Below are positions 1-8,137 of a stretch of DNA of 56,837 bases, in pieces (the first letter of the stretch is position 1; each line of letters opens with the position of its first letter). Made by a program: the position numbers and the translations under genes. The notes under the pieces were generated by a model. It searched no databases, was not told where the DNA came from, and was given only the letters and a program-made list of their open reading frames with translations. Source of the stretch: Limnohabitans sp. JirII-31 (GTDB lineage Bacteria > Pseudomonadota > Gammaproteobacteria > Burkholderiales > Burkholderiaceae_C); assembly GCF_002778315.1 (NCBI RefSeq), contig NZ_NESA01000018.1, forward strand, positions 1 through 56,837, given 5' to 3'.

Positions 1-122
1 ATCTCGTCAAACGGGTTCATGCTCATCTTCACGTTCGCAATGTCCACGCCCGAGTTGTCCGACTTGACCCGGACTTTGACGTTGTAGTCCACCACGCGTT
101 TGACAGCGACCAATGCTTTCAT
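1..122 (-). CDS. etfB: Electron transfer flavoprotein beta subunit (5' part only)
   Basis: Only the first 40 codons are inside the window; the gene runs off the left edge. The visible N-terminus, [20 protein letters not shown], is the characteristic beginning of EtfB. EtfB binds AMP and, with FAD-carrying EtfA, passes electrons from acyl-CoA and related dehydrogenases to ETF-quinone oxidoreductase in the membrane. The ATG at 120-122 is the obvious start. A perfect 20-bp palindrome lies 36 bp upstream, so the gene is probably under a dedicated repressor or activator. The etfA partner would be expected beyond the left edge. Confidence 0.9.
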   Translation of the reverse strand, partial: MKALVAVKRVVDYNVKVRVKSDNSGVDIANVKMSMNPFDE

Positions 123-158
123 GGGAAAAACTCCACGGTTGAATTGAAAAAAAGAGAT

Positions 159-178
159 TGACGTTTACGTAAACGTCA
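159..178. promoter_or_regulatory. 20-bp perfect palindrome, probable operator of etfB
   Basis: TGACGTTTACGTAAACGTCA reads the same on both strands and sits just upstream of etfB. Its GTTTACGTAAAC core resembles sites of regulators of acyl-CoA and branched-chain amino acid catabolism in beta- and gammaproteobacteria (MerR-type LiuR sites are similar as I recall them). The palindrome is seen directly; the regulator is inference. Confidence 0.6.
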
Positions 179-193
179 CATTGTAAGGTTCAC

Positions 194-225
194 AAGCGAG
201 CATTTTAGAACGCTCGTGCTTTTTT
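194..225 (+). terminator. Terminator-like hairpin with T-run, function unclear
   Basis: AAGCGAGC at 194-201 pairs with GCTC..GCTT at 212-221, with a two-base bulge, and a run of T follows to 225. The orientation (plus strand) is puzzling because both flanking genes are on the minus strand. It may only insulate etfB from mscS or be fortuitous. Confidence 0.3.
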
Positions 226-247
226 ACGATTTTCGTCGAAAAAACTA

Positions 248-1483
248 TCAACGCTTTATCACCATTTCTTGAGGGGCCTGACCCAAAGCAATCTTGGCAC
301 CACGCAAGGCACTGAGCACCGCCAGGTTGACGCCAGAGCGCACCGGGGCTTGGCCGCTGGAGGGGTCATCCATCCAAAAGTTCAGGCTGAAATGCAGGCC
401 CTGAGGCGTGACTTCCGTCAACAAAGCCGAAGGTCCGGGATCAGCCAACACGCGTGGCGCGCCCAACGCAGCTTGCACCAACAGGCCTTGCACCAGCACC
501 GGATCGGCATCGAGCCCCACCCAAAAGTGACAGGTCAGCAGCATGCGGCTGTTTTCCAACGACAAGTTCTCCACCCGCTGGGTGATCAACAACTCGTTGG
601 GCACCACCGACTCAATGCCGTTGTTGGCCCGCAGCAAGGTGTAGCGGGTTTTGATGTCCGACACACTGCCCTCAAACCCATCGACCCGCACATAGTCGCC
701 AATGCGCAGCGAACGCTCCAGCAAAATAACAAAGCCACTCACGTAATTGGCCGCCAGCTTTTGCAAACCAAAGCCCAAGCCAACCCCCAACGCACCGCCC
801 AGCACAGACAAAGCGGTGAGGTCGACCCCCAGCGTTGACAAGGTAAACAAAGCCCCCAACACCAACAACAAAGCGCGCATGGCATTGGCCAGCACACGGC
901 GCATCGACAAATCCGTCACGGCCCGACGCAACACCCGATCTTCCAAAGCGGCAGAAATCCACAAGGTCACCACCAACACCAAGCTGGAAGTCATCACCAC
1001 TTGCAGCACATGCAGCAAGGTGATGTGGGTTTTGCCCCAGGCAATCTGAACGCCATCCAGTTCGTCAAGCACCGGGGCCATCCAACCCGTGATCCACAAC
1101 ACAGCCAAGCCCCAGGCCATCCACGACACCACGCGCTCAATGGCGCGTGCGCCGTTGGAGTCGGGGAAAACCGAAGCCAAGACACGGGCAATCAGGCGAA
1201 TGACCACCAAAGACACCAACACAGGCAAGGCCACCTTGAGCACCGGCACATGCTGGATTTTCAACAACCCCAACTTCAAGGCATAGGTCAACACCAAGCT
1301 CAAGGCCGGGAACAACACGCCATCCACCGTGCGGCGACCAAACCAAATGGAGGGCCCAGAAAAGCCACGCCCCAACATGTGGCTGATCCACCACGCCAGC
1401 CCCAGGCACAGCAACAAGCCGCCCAGCTCCAGCGCAATGGCAGGGCTTTGCAAATCCAGAAGCAGTTCTTGCAAGTCGTTCAT
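248..1483 (-). CDS. MscS-family mechanosensitive ion channel
   Basis: The 411-residue inner-membrane protein has several hydrophobic segments in residues 15-215. The conserved pore helix and adjoining beta domain of small-conductance mechanosensitive channels follow: GGALGVGLGFGLQKLAANY at about 229-247, then SGFVILLERSLRIGDYVRV and the VPNELL motif near 295. Such channels open under membrane tension to release osmolytes after hypo-osmotic shock. The length is above the 286-residue E. coli MscS, with extra N-terminal membrane helices like other long MscS homologues. It lies 15 bp downstream of the deacetylase-like gene on the same strand, so the two may be co-transcribed. The ATG at 1483 is the chosen start. 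Confidence 0.88.
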   Translation of the reverse strand: MNDLQELLLDLQSPAIALELGGLLLCLGLAWWISHMLGRGFSGPSIWFGRRTVDGVLFPALSLVLTYALKLGLLKIQHVPVLKVALPVLVSLVVIRLIARVLASVFPDSNGARAIERVVSWMAWGLAVLWITGWMAPVLDELDGVQIAWGKTHITLLHVLQVVMTSSLVLVVTLWISAALEDRVLRRAVTDLSMRRVLANAMRALLLVLGALFTLSTLGVDLTALSVLGGALGVGLGFGLQKLAANYVSGFVILLERSLRIGDYVRVDGFEGSVSDIKTRYTLLRANNGIESVVPNELLITQRVENLSLENSRMLLTCHFWVGLDADPVLVQGLLVQAALGAPRVLADPGPSALLTEVTPQGLHFSLNFWMDDPSSGQAPVRSGVNLAVLSALRGAKIALGQAPQEMVIKR

Positions 1484-1498
1484 GTCGGGGAGGTCACA

Positions 1499-2452
1499 TC
1501 AAATGTCAGCCAAGACACGCAAGTGCGCTTCCACACTGCGGCCCAAGGCACTCAAGCTATAGCCTCCTTCGAGGCAAGACACGATGCGGCCTTTGGCATG
1601 GCGCAACGCGATTTGGCGAATCCGGTCGGTGATCCAAGCGTAGTCTTGTTCCACCAAGCCCATTTGGCCCATGTCATCTTCACGGTGGGCATCAAACCCT
1701 GCACTGATAAAAATCATCTCGGGCTTGAACGCTTCGAGCCGCGGCACCCAATAAATCTCGATCAACTCACGGATCTCCATGCCTTTGGTGTACGCTGGAA
1801 CAGGCAAATTGAGCATATTCGAAGCCGGGTTGTCTGTGCCGGTGTGGGGATAAAACGGGTGCTGAAAAAAACTCACCATCAACACACGATCATCGCCAGA
1901 CAAGATGTCTTCGGTGCCATTGCCATGGTGCACGTCAAAGTCCACCACCGCGACACGCTTCAAACCATGTCGCTCCAGCGCGTACTTAGCCGCCACGGCC
2001 ACGTTGTTGAAAAAGCAAAAACCCATGGCCTGCTTGGACGTGGCATGGTGGCCTGGAGGACGCACCGCACAAAAAGCGTTTTCCAACTCGCCTGCAAGCA
2101 CCGCATCGGTGGCTGCAATCGCGGCCCCAGCGGCATGCAAAGCGGCCTTCCAAGTGTGGGCATTGATGGCCGTGTCGGCATCCATGTGCGCGTAAGCTGG
2201 GCCACCCGCTTCCATATCCTCCACCAGTCGATCCGACATGCCACGCAAAGCGGCGATGTACATGCGGTCGTGCGCCAACTCGATATCGGCCAAAGGTGCT
2301 TCTGGCGCCTCCATCTGGGTGAGCCCAAAGTCCACGCCACTGATGAGCAATCGGTCTTGAATGGCACTCAGCCGTTCGGGACATTCGGGGTGCCCCGCTC
2401 CCATCTCATGCTGCCAACAAACGGGATGGGTGTAGTAACCAGTTTTACGCAT
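1499..2452 (-). CDS. Histone deacetylase-family (AcuC/HDAC-like) zinc hydrolase
   Basis: The protein is 317 residues from the ATG at 2452 (MRKTGYYTHPVC), preferred to an upstream ATG at 2500 because family members begin with this segment. Arginase/deacetylase-fold motifs are intact: HPECPERL at 21-28, RPPGHHA at 131-137 (catalytic His pair), VVDFDVHHGNGT at 169-180 (zinc-binding Asp and His), ISAGFDAHREDD at 249-260 and a LEGGY motif near the C-terminus. Members remove acyl groups from small molecules such as acetylpolyamines or from protein lysines; the substrate cannot be read from sequence. It is divergent from mltB, with 72 bp between starts. Confidence 0.88.
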   Translation of the reverse strand: MRKTGYYTHPVCWQHEMGAGHPECPERLSAIQDRLLISGVDFGLTQMEAPEAPLADIELAHDRMYIAALRGMSDRLVEDMEAGGPAYAHMDADTAINAHTWKAALHAAGAAIAATDAVLAGELENAFCAVRPPGHHATSKQAMGFCFFNNVAVAAKYALERHGLKRVAVVDFDVHHGNGTEDILSGDDRVLMVSFFQHPFYPHTGTDNPASNMLNLPVPAYTKGMEIRELIEIYWVPRLEAFKPEMIFISAGFDAHREDDMGQMGLVEQDYAWITDRIRQIALRHAKGRIVSCLEGGYSLSALGRSVEAHLRVLADI

Positions 2453-2524
2453 CGTCTCTTGTCTCTGTCGTCTTTTGAAGGTCTCGATCCAGCTTAACAT
2501 GCGAGCCTTGCTTTCGACCTACAC

Positions 2525-3655
2525 ATGCACCGCGTGCCACCCTCTTCCTCCTTGCCATTGATGTGGCGCAAACCCATGCGCTGCGCCTGGCTTCCACTGA
2601 TGGCGTACTTGGCAATGACCTTGCTGTTGGGGTCCACCCACGCAGCGGTCAAGCACCACGCCCGCAAGCATGTGTCACAGAACTCGCGTGCCACCAGCGG
2701 AACACCCTTTGGCGCCACCCCTGATGTCCTGCAATTGGCCGACACCCTGGCACAGCGTCACCAGTTGCCGCGCGCCTGGGTGCGCCAGCAACTCGGCACG
2801 GCACAGTTTCTACGCGGCGTGCCCAAACTGGTGTTGCCGCCCCCCGTCAGCACACCCAAGAACTGGCGTGCTTACCGCGAGCGCTTCATCGAACCACGTC
2901 GCGTCAACGCAGGCGTGGCCTTTTGGCAAACCCACCGCAGCGCATTGGAAAAGGCCGAGGCCACCTACGGCGTGCCTGCCGAAATGGTGGTGGGCATCTT
3001 GGGCGTGGAAACTTTTTATGGTCAGCACATGGGCAACTACCGGGTGCTCGATGCCTTGACCACCCTGGCCTTGAACTTTCCGCCAGAGCACCCACGCGCT
3101 GCCGAGCGACAAGCGTTCTTTCAATCGGAGTTGGGGCACTTTCTGGTGCAAATGCGCCAGCAGCCTGCCGGTGCTGCGCCCATCAAAGGCAGCTTTGCCG
3201 GTGCCATGGGTTGGCCGCAGTTCATGCCGTCGAGCTGGGGGCAATTTGCAGTGGACTTTGATGGCGATGGCCGTATTGATTTGTTGAACAGCCCGGTAGA
3301 TGCCATTGGCTCGGTGGCCAACTACTTCAAGGCCTTTGGCTGGCAAACCGGCATGCCCACCCACTACCCGGTGCGCTTTGATGAAGCGCGCTTAGACAAG
3401 CCCACGCTGTTGGCCCCCGACATCTTGCCCTCGTTCAGCGTGCGCAACTTTCAAGACAAAGGCGCGGTGCTGGACGACGTGGCCCAACAACACCCTGGCC
3501 CACTGGCCTTGGTTGAACTCTTCAACGGCGAAGACGCACCCAGCTATGTGGCAGGCACCGACAACTTTTACGTGGTGACGCGCTACAACTGGAGCAGCTA
3601 CTACGCGCTGGCGGTGATTGAACTGGGTGCCGCCGTGAAAGCGGCACTACCCTGA
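2525..3655 (+). CDS. mltB: Lytic murein transglycosylase B (GH103)
   Basis: The 376-residue protein has an N-terminal hydrophobic export signal (about residues 20-40, ending THAA) without an obvious lipobox. MltB motifs follow: YGVPAEMVVGILGVETFYG with the catalytic Glu at about 162, FAGAMGWPQFMPSS near 223-236, and DFDGDGRIDL, the EF-hand-like calcium loop of this family. It cleaves glycan strands of peptidoglycan in the periplasm, giving 1,6-anhydromuramic acid ends. Starts at 2561 and 2576 would also leave a signal peptide, and none has a clear Shine-Dalgarno, so the exact start is uncertain. Confidence 0.9.
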   Translation: MHRVPPSSSLPLMWRKPMRCAWLPLMAYLAMTLLLGSTHAAVKHHARKHVSQNSRATSGTPFGATPDVLQLADTLAQRHQLPRAWVRQQLGTAQFLRGVPKLVLPPPVSTPKNWRAYRERFIEPRRVNAGVAFWQTHRSALEKAEATYGVPAEMVVGILGVETFYGQHMGNYRVLDALTTLALNFPPEHPRAAERQAFFQSELGHFLVQMRQQPAGAAPIKGSFAGAMGWPQFMPSSWGQFAVDFDGDGRIDLLNSPVDAIGSVANYFKAFGWQTGMPTHYPVRFDEARLDKPTLLAPDILPSFSVRNFQDKGAVLDDVAQQHPGPLALVELFNGEDAPSYVAGTDNFYVVTRYNWSSYYALAVIELGAAVKAALP

Positions 3656-3674
3656 GATGGCTCTGGGCGTTGGC

Positions 3675-3694
3675 GTCTGTTGCAACGAACAGAC
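3675..3694. terminator. Inverted repeat between convergent genes
   Basis: GTCTGTT and AACAGAC form a perfect 7-bp stem around a 6-base loop in the short gap between convergent mltB and the autotransporter gene. Only a short T-run (TTT) follows, so this is a possible weak bidirectional terminator. Confidence 0.35.
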
Positions 3695-3732
3695 TTTGAT
3701 CATGCGTCTATGCACATCGTGTGATCCAGTGA

Positions 3733-6183
3733 TTACAAACCTACTTGGTACATGAACAAAGCCGTGGTGCTACCAGCGGATTGGAACGCCTCTTTGCGAT
3801 ACATAGCAGTCAAGCTGATGCGTTGATCTTTTGCAATAGCGTAGCTGGCGCCAACTGAAGCCACTGGACGTGTTTTGGCATAGTTGGCACTGAAGTCAGT
3901 CGCCGTCAAACCCGTTATGCCCGTCGCATTCAAGTTGCTGATGCTCGAATCAATGTTTTGCTCAACTCCAACACTGGCTGATACATGCAAATCGTCGCCA
4001 TATTTCTTGCTCGTGCGCACACCAACCAAAGCGGTTGTGATGTTTTGTGTCAGATCGCTATAAGTCAATGGTGTTGTGACAGCATTGGTTTCTGTATAGC
4101 CAGAGCGATTGATTTTGGTTTTACGAACCCCAAAATAAGGGCTTGCAATCCAGCTGCTGTCAGATAATGGCATGGCATAGCTGACGACACCTGAGATTGC
4201 TTGCGAAGTCAATGAAGCAGTGCCTGTTCCAGCTTCTGATGTAGCGACAACATTACGAGTCTGCCTGATATTCTGGTTTGCGTAACTTGTAGACAAACGA
4301 ACTTGATATCCCATCGCATCAGAATTTTCATTCCAAACCCCAAACACGCCATAGACGGGACTCTTCTCAAGCGTGATGCCAGTGGCATTAATTGTGGGCG
4401 CATTTTGGTCAATAAATGTACCTAAACGCAAGTTATCCTTAACCTTATATGCCGCAACTAGCAATGTACTCGTTTGCTCACCCGTGATATTGTTAGTTGT
4501 TGCATAGCGACCACCCGCACTTACACACAATTTATTTTCAGCAAATACTGTGCAGTCATAATTGAGACTGTTATTGATCGTGGCTGCCTGCATGTTATAG
4601 ACACTACGCAGAGCAGCGGCTGATTGCAAGAGTGCGCTTTGTGTGTCGGGGCTATCCAATTTCAAATCTAAATATACGTTATTGGCGTCGTAGCTCAATG
4701 AGTACAAATAACTCGTATATCCAGCCAATGAGCTTGAATTAAATGAAGAGAAAGTGCCAGATACTCCGCTGTTAGCTGTTATCAATGTGTATCGGCCTAG
4801 CGCATAAGATCCAGAGCTGGCGGCTAAGGATAATCCACCGCCCAAGCTGGCCGACCCATCAATATTTATACGTTGATTATTAGTTGGTGAAAAACTCATC
4901 ACCAATGTACCTGTTGAAGACTGCGAGTAATTCTTTAAACCGATGTTGCCTGTTTTTCCTGTCACGTCAAATGTGCCATTATTGGTCACACTGCTTGATG
5001 CGGCAATGCTGCCAGAACTGCTTAGGGCCAGTGTTGAGCCTTGATCCACAGTCGTAGGGCCTGTGTATGTATTTGCTGCCGTTAATAACAATGTACCGCC
5101 GCCTTGAACGACGACATCACCTGACTGAGCTCCGTCAGTGATTGAACTAGATATCGTTGTGGTAGTTCCAGAGGCGATATTAAATACGGGATCACCTGAG
5201 ACAGTGATGGCGTTTGAAATCGTCGTATCTGCCGTAACTGAAAGTGTTGCAGGGACGGTAGAACTTCCCACAAGAGCTAGCGTGCCGGTTCCAAGTGCTG
5301 AAGCAGAGGCAATTTCTAATATTGCGCCAGCGTTGACTTCATAGCCCCCAGAGTTGGTATTAGTAGCAGACAAAACAATTTTCCCGCTGCCTGCTGTCCC
5401 GCTGTTGGTGATGATCATTTTTCCATGGTCGCTGCTACTATCATCTGAGATTCGTCCAGCTATGGTAGTTGAATTACCATTTTGATCTATTGTTCCATTA
5501 GAATTGGTAATAGTAAAATTAGTCGTGATAGTGCCGCCCGATGCTATTTGTAGCGTGCCACCAGTAAATCTTGGATTAACCTGTGAATTATTGATTTGTT
5601 GCACTGTATATTGAGCAGCTTGGGTATCAATATCAGGAACTGATGAGGTTGGCGCAGTTACTCCAGGAACAGATATTGACCCTCCTGCACCCAACGTAAA
5701 CTGAGAAGTAAGAATTGAATTATTAATTGGCGCCCAGTTTGCAGATGGAGCACCAAGAGGCTGGTATGTAAACTGATATGTTCCAACCCCAAGACTCGAG
5801 AATTGCGCCCCCTGAAATACTGTTTGCGGTAGGCTCTGCGTCAACGCATAGTAGGACTGATCGAATCCTATCAACGTGGCATTTAGAGCACCGCTACCGC
5901 CCGTTGTCCCAAAATAATTGACTCCTGAAACCAAGCCATTAGGCAACGACTGGCTGACAAATGAAAAGGGTACCGTATTGGAAGCATAAGAGTTGCCGTT
6001 GATTCCAACGAGCGTCAGCGAACCTTCGTTAAACGTTGTGCCCGTATGGTAAGACCCGTACCAAATATTGACAGTATCAGTACCTTGTACGGTATACCCA
6101 ATAGATGTCGTGTGAGCAAATGGGCCGGAAGCTAAAGAAAACGCCAACGAACCTAATAGAATTTTTGAAAACGTTGATTTCAT
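3733..6183 (-). CDS. Autotransporter outer-membrane protein (type Va)
   Basis: The protein has 816 residues from the ATG at 6183, chosen because it begins a clean signal peptide (MKSTFSKILLGSLAFSLASG); a TTG at 6228 is less likely. After a unique N-terminal section, the passenger is a Ser/Thr/Gly/Asn-rich beta-helix-like repeat region with autotransporter-associated repeats (GGTLLLTAANTYTGPTTVDQ near residue 365). The C-terminal ~270 residues form a typical autotransporter beta-barrel, with a close Cys pair (CTVFAENKLC) at its beginning. Two oddities: the last residue is Leu rather than the usual Phe or Trp, and the gene is far more AT-rich than its neighbours, suggesting acquisition. The passenger is probably a surface adhesin; no protease triad is recognised. 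Confidence 0.85.
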   Translation of the reverse strand: MKSTFSKILLGSLAFSLASGPFAHTTSIGYTVQGTDTVNIWYGSYHTGTTFNEGSLTLVGINGNSYASNTVPFSFVSQSLPNGLVSGVNYFGTTGGSGALNATLIGFDQSYYALTQSLPQTVFQGAQFSSLGVGTYQFTYQPLGAPSANWAPINNSILTSQFTLGAGGSISVPGVTAPTSSVPDIDTQAAQYTVQQINNSQVNPRFTGGTLQIASGGTITTNFTITNSNGTIDQNGNSTTIAGRISDDSSSDHGKMIITNSGTAGSGKIVLSATNTNSGGYEVNAGAILEIASASALGTGTLALVGSSTVPATLSVTADTTISNAITVSGDPVFNIASGTTTTISSSITDGAQSGDVVVQGGGTLLLTAANTYTGPTTVDQGSTLALSSSGSIAASSSVTNNGTFDVTGKTGNIGLKNYSQSSTGTLVMSFSPTNNQRINIDGSASLGGGLSLAASSGSYALGRYTLITANSGVSGTFSSFNSSSLAGYTSYLYSLSYDANNVYLDLKLDSPDTQSALLQSAAALRSVYNMQAATINNSLNYDCTVFAENKLCVSAGGRYATTNNITGEQTSTLLVAAYKVKDNLRLGTFIDQNAPTINATGITLEKSPVYGVFGVWNENSDAMGYQVRLSTSYANQNIRQTRNVVATSEAGTGTASLTSQAISGVVSYAMPLSDSSWIASPYFGVRKTKINRSGYTETNAVTTPLTYSDLTQNITTALVGVRTSKKYGDDLHVSASVGVEQNIDSSISNLNATGITGLTATDFSANYAKTRPVASVGASYAIAKDQRISLTAMYRKEAFQSAGSTTALFMYQVGL

Positions 6184-6518
6184 TTTTCGAAGAAATAGTT
6201 GCAATCCAATCATAACTAATTTTCTCAATTCGAAAATTCAAATAAATAACATTAAAATATTAATAAAAAATTAAATTAGATTAAATATATTGAATATTAT
6301 AAAAATTTATCCATTAGCATTTCGGTAAATATTATTAAATATCTCAGCGTATTTAAATTACCCCAACAAAAGTTGGCAGCTGTCACTGGCAAGCAAGTGT
6401 TGGTGCTGGAGAGGCACGCCACGCCTAGTGGACAGACCCGCGTGTTTCGGCGTGGCGATACTTCTTGGCAGCAGAAGGGCGTTGCACGTGTTCAGTGCAT
6501 CGTATGGAGCTGCATGGC
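6184..6518. other. Intergenic stretch: very AT-rich promoter region, then no recognisable gene
   Basis: From about 6230 to 6360 the sequence is almost only A and T, unlike anything nearby, and should hold the autotransporter promoter. A perfect TATAAT on the minus strand at 6296-6301 is a candidate -10 without a convincing -35. From 6361 to 6518 composition returns to normal; a small CCAAC/GTTGG hairpin at 6363-6376 is present, but I recognise no gene. Confidence 0.5.
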
Positions 6519-7628
6519 TCAATCGCAGCCTGAAACCGGTGCTTGTTGCAACGCCCACTGCACCTGCTCACGCACCACGTCACTGGGGTGCGTGAGGTGA
6601 ACACCCAAGGCCTGGCGTAAGGGCTGCGAGTCCGACACACGCAAGGCATTGCCCGCCGCCAACGCCACATTGCGCAGCCAGCGCACGTGGCCAATGCGGC
6701 GAATGGCACTGCCTTCGGTGCGGCGTAAAAATTCAGTCTCAGACCACCCCAACCACTGGGCCAAGTCCGTGTCCACCCAGCCCTCGCGCACATCAAAGTC
6801 GGGCAAGTCGGCAGTTTGTGCAAACTTGTTCCAAGGACAAGCCAATTGGCAATCGTCACACCCATACACATGGTTGCCCATCAAAGGGCGCAAGGCCTCG
6901 GGGATGGGCCCCGCATGCTCGATGGTGAGGTACGAAATACAACGCCGTGCATCCACCACGCCGGGGGCCACGATGGCCTGCGTGGGGCAGACATCGATGC
7001 AGGCCGTGCACTGGCCGCAATGCGCGCTCACGGGCTCGCTGGTGGGCAGCGCAAGGTTGAGGTAGATCTCGCCCAAGAAGAACATCGAGCCCGCCTCGCG
7101 GTTGAGCACCAGCGTGTGTTTGCCGCGCCAGCCTTGGCCGCTGCGGGTCGCCAACTCGGCTTCAAGCACGGGGGCTGAGTCGGTGAAGGCGCGGTACTGC
7201 AAGGGCGCTTCACCAGCGGTGTGGGCGCGCAAGTGCGCATCAATTTGCTGGGCCAGTGTGTCGAGCCTCTGGCGCAGCACCTTGTGGTAGTCGCGCCCTC
7301 GCGCATAGACCGACACCACGCCTTGTTGCGGGGTGCGCAAGCGTTGCCACTCCAGGTCTTGCCAATCGGGCGGTGTGTCGCGCGGCAGGTAGTTCATGCG
7401 GGCGGTGAGCACGCTGAGGGTGCCAGGCACCAGCTCGGCGGGACGGGCGCGTTTCATGCCGTGGCGGGCCATATAGTCCATGTCGCCGTGGAAGTTGTGG
7501 GCCAACCAATCGCGCAAGCCGGGCTCAGCCGACGACAAATCCACAGGGGCCACTGCAATTTGGGAAAATCCCAGGGCCCGAGCCCAAATCTGCATCTGTG
7601 ACAGCAACAATGTGTGGTGGTTCGACAA
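6519..7628 (-). CDS. queG: Epoxyqueuosine reductase
   Basis: The 369-residue enzyme carries out the last step of queuosine synthesis in the tRNA wobble position, reducing epoxyqueuosine with cobalamin and two [4Fe-4S] clusters. Seen in sequence: the catalytic-region motif YRAFTDSAPVLE, cluster ligands CGQCTACIDVCP and CDDCQLACPWN, and a C-terminal HEAT-like tail. I chose the TTG at 7628, preceded by AGGGA at good spacing (CTAGGGAATTACGGTTG), because it gives the usual N-terminal length; an ATG at 7595 would truncate the first helix. It is divergent from tsaE, with only 20 bp between the two start codons. Confidence 0.92.
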   Translation of the reverse strand: MSNHHTLLLSQMQIWARALGFSQIAVAPVDLSSAEPGLRDWLAHNFHGDMDYMARHGMKRARPAELVPGTLSVLTARMNYLPRDTPPDWQDLEWQRLRTPQQGVVSVYARGRDYHKVLRQRLDTLAQQIDAHLRAHTAGEAPLQYRAFTDSAPVLEAELATRSGQGWRGKHTLVLNREAGSMFFLGEIYLNLALPTSEPVSAHCGQCTACIDVCPTQAIVAPGVVDARRCISYLTIEHAGPIPEALRPLMGNHVYGCDDCQLACPWNKFAQTADLPDFDVREGWVDTDLAQWLGWSETEFLRRTEGSAIRRIGHVRWLRNVALAAGNALRVSDSQPLRQALGVHLTHPSDVVREQVQWALQQAPVSGCD

Positions 7629-7648
7629 CCGTAATTCCCTAGAACAAT

Positions 7649-8137
7649 TTGTCCATTGTAAAAACCCTCTCCTGGCCCGACGAAGCGGCCACCGCTGCCT
7701 TTGCCCAGCAACTGGCGCACGCGCTGTGCCTGTCACCTGGCACACACGGGCCCAACGCCTGCCTGGCTTTGCACGGCGATTTGGGCGCAGGCAAAACCAC
7801 CTTCGCGCGTCACCTGCTGCGCGCCTTGGGCGTGACAGGGCGCATCAAGAGCCCCACCTACGCCGTGGTCGAACCTTATGAGGTGACGGCGTTGGCGCAG
7901 CCCCTGCACATCTGGCACTTTGACTTCTACCGCTTCAGCGACCCGCGCGAGTGGGAAGACGCGGGCTTTCGCGACATCTTTGCCAGCCCCGGCCTGAAGC
8001 TGTGTGAATGGCCCGAACACGCCCAAGGCGTGATGCCTACGCCCGACCTGGACCTGCACATCCAAGTCGACACCGACACGCAACGTCAGGTCACCCTGCA
8101 CGCCAACACCCCCTTGGGCGAATCGCTGCTGGCATGA
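7649..8137 (+). CDS. tsaE: tRNA t6A biosynthesis ATPase TsaE
   Basis: The 162-residue P-loop ATPase has Walker A GDLGAGKTT at 43-51, SPTYAVVEPY at 68-77 (switch region), HFDFYR near 91 and a LCEWPE motif, all diagnostic of TsaE (YjeE). It works with TsaB, TsaD and TsaC to make N6-threonylcarbamoyladenosine at position 37 of ANN-decoding tRNAs; tsaD is also in this window at 36302-37345. The start is TTG at 7649, since no in-frame ATG precedes the conserved region. Its stop overlaps the amiC start as ATGA, indicating translational coupling. Confidence 0.93.
   Translation: MSIVKTLSWPDEAATAAFAQQLAHALCLSPGTHGPNACLALHGDLGAGKTTFARHLLRALGVTGRIKSPTYAVVEPYEVTALAQPLHIWHFDFYRFSDPREWEDAGFRDIFASPGLKLCEWPEHAQGVMPTPDLDLHIQVDTDTQRQVTLHANTPLGESLLA

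Noticed and set aside
1001..2497. 498-codon open frame on the plus strand opposite mscS and the deacetylase gene
   Set aside because: The translation is Gln/His/Ala-rich with no domain, and it lies antisense to two well-recognised genes; it is a shadow of GC-rich codon use.
6358..6600. Short frames between the autotransporter gene and queG
   Set aside because: No similarity, no ribosome-binding site, and partly overlapping queG.
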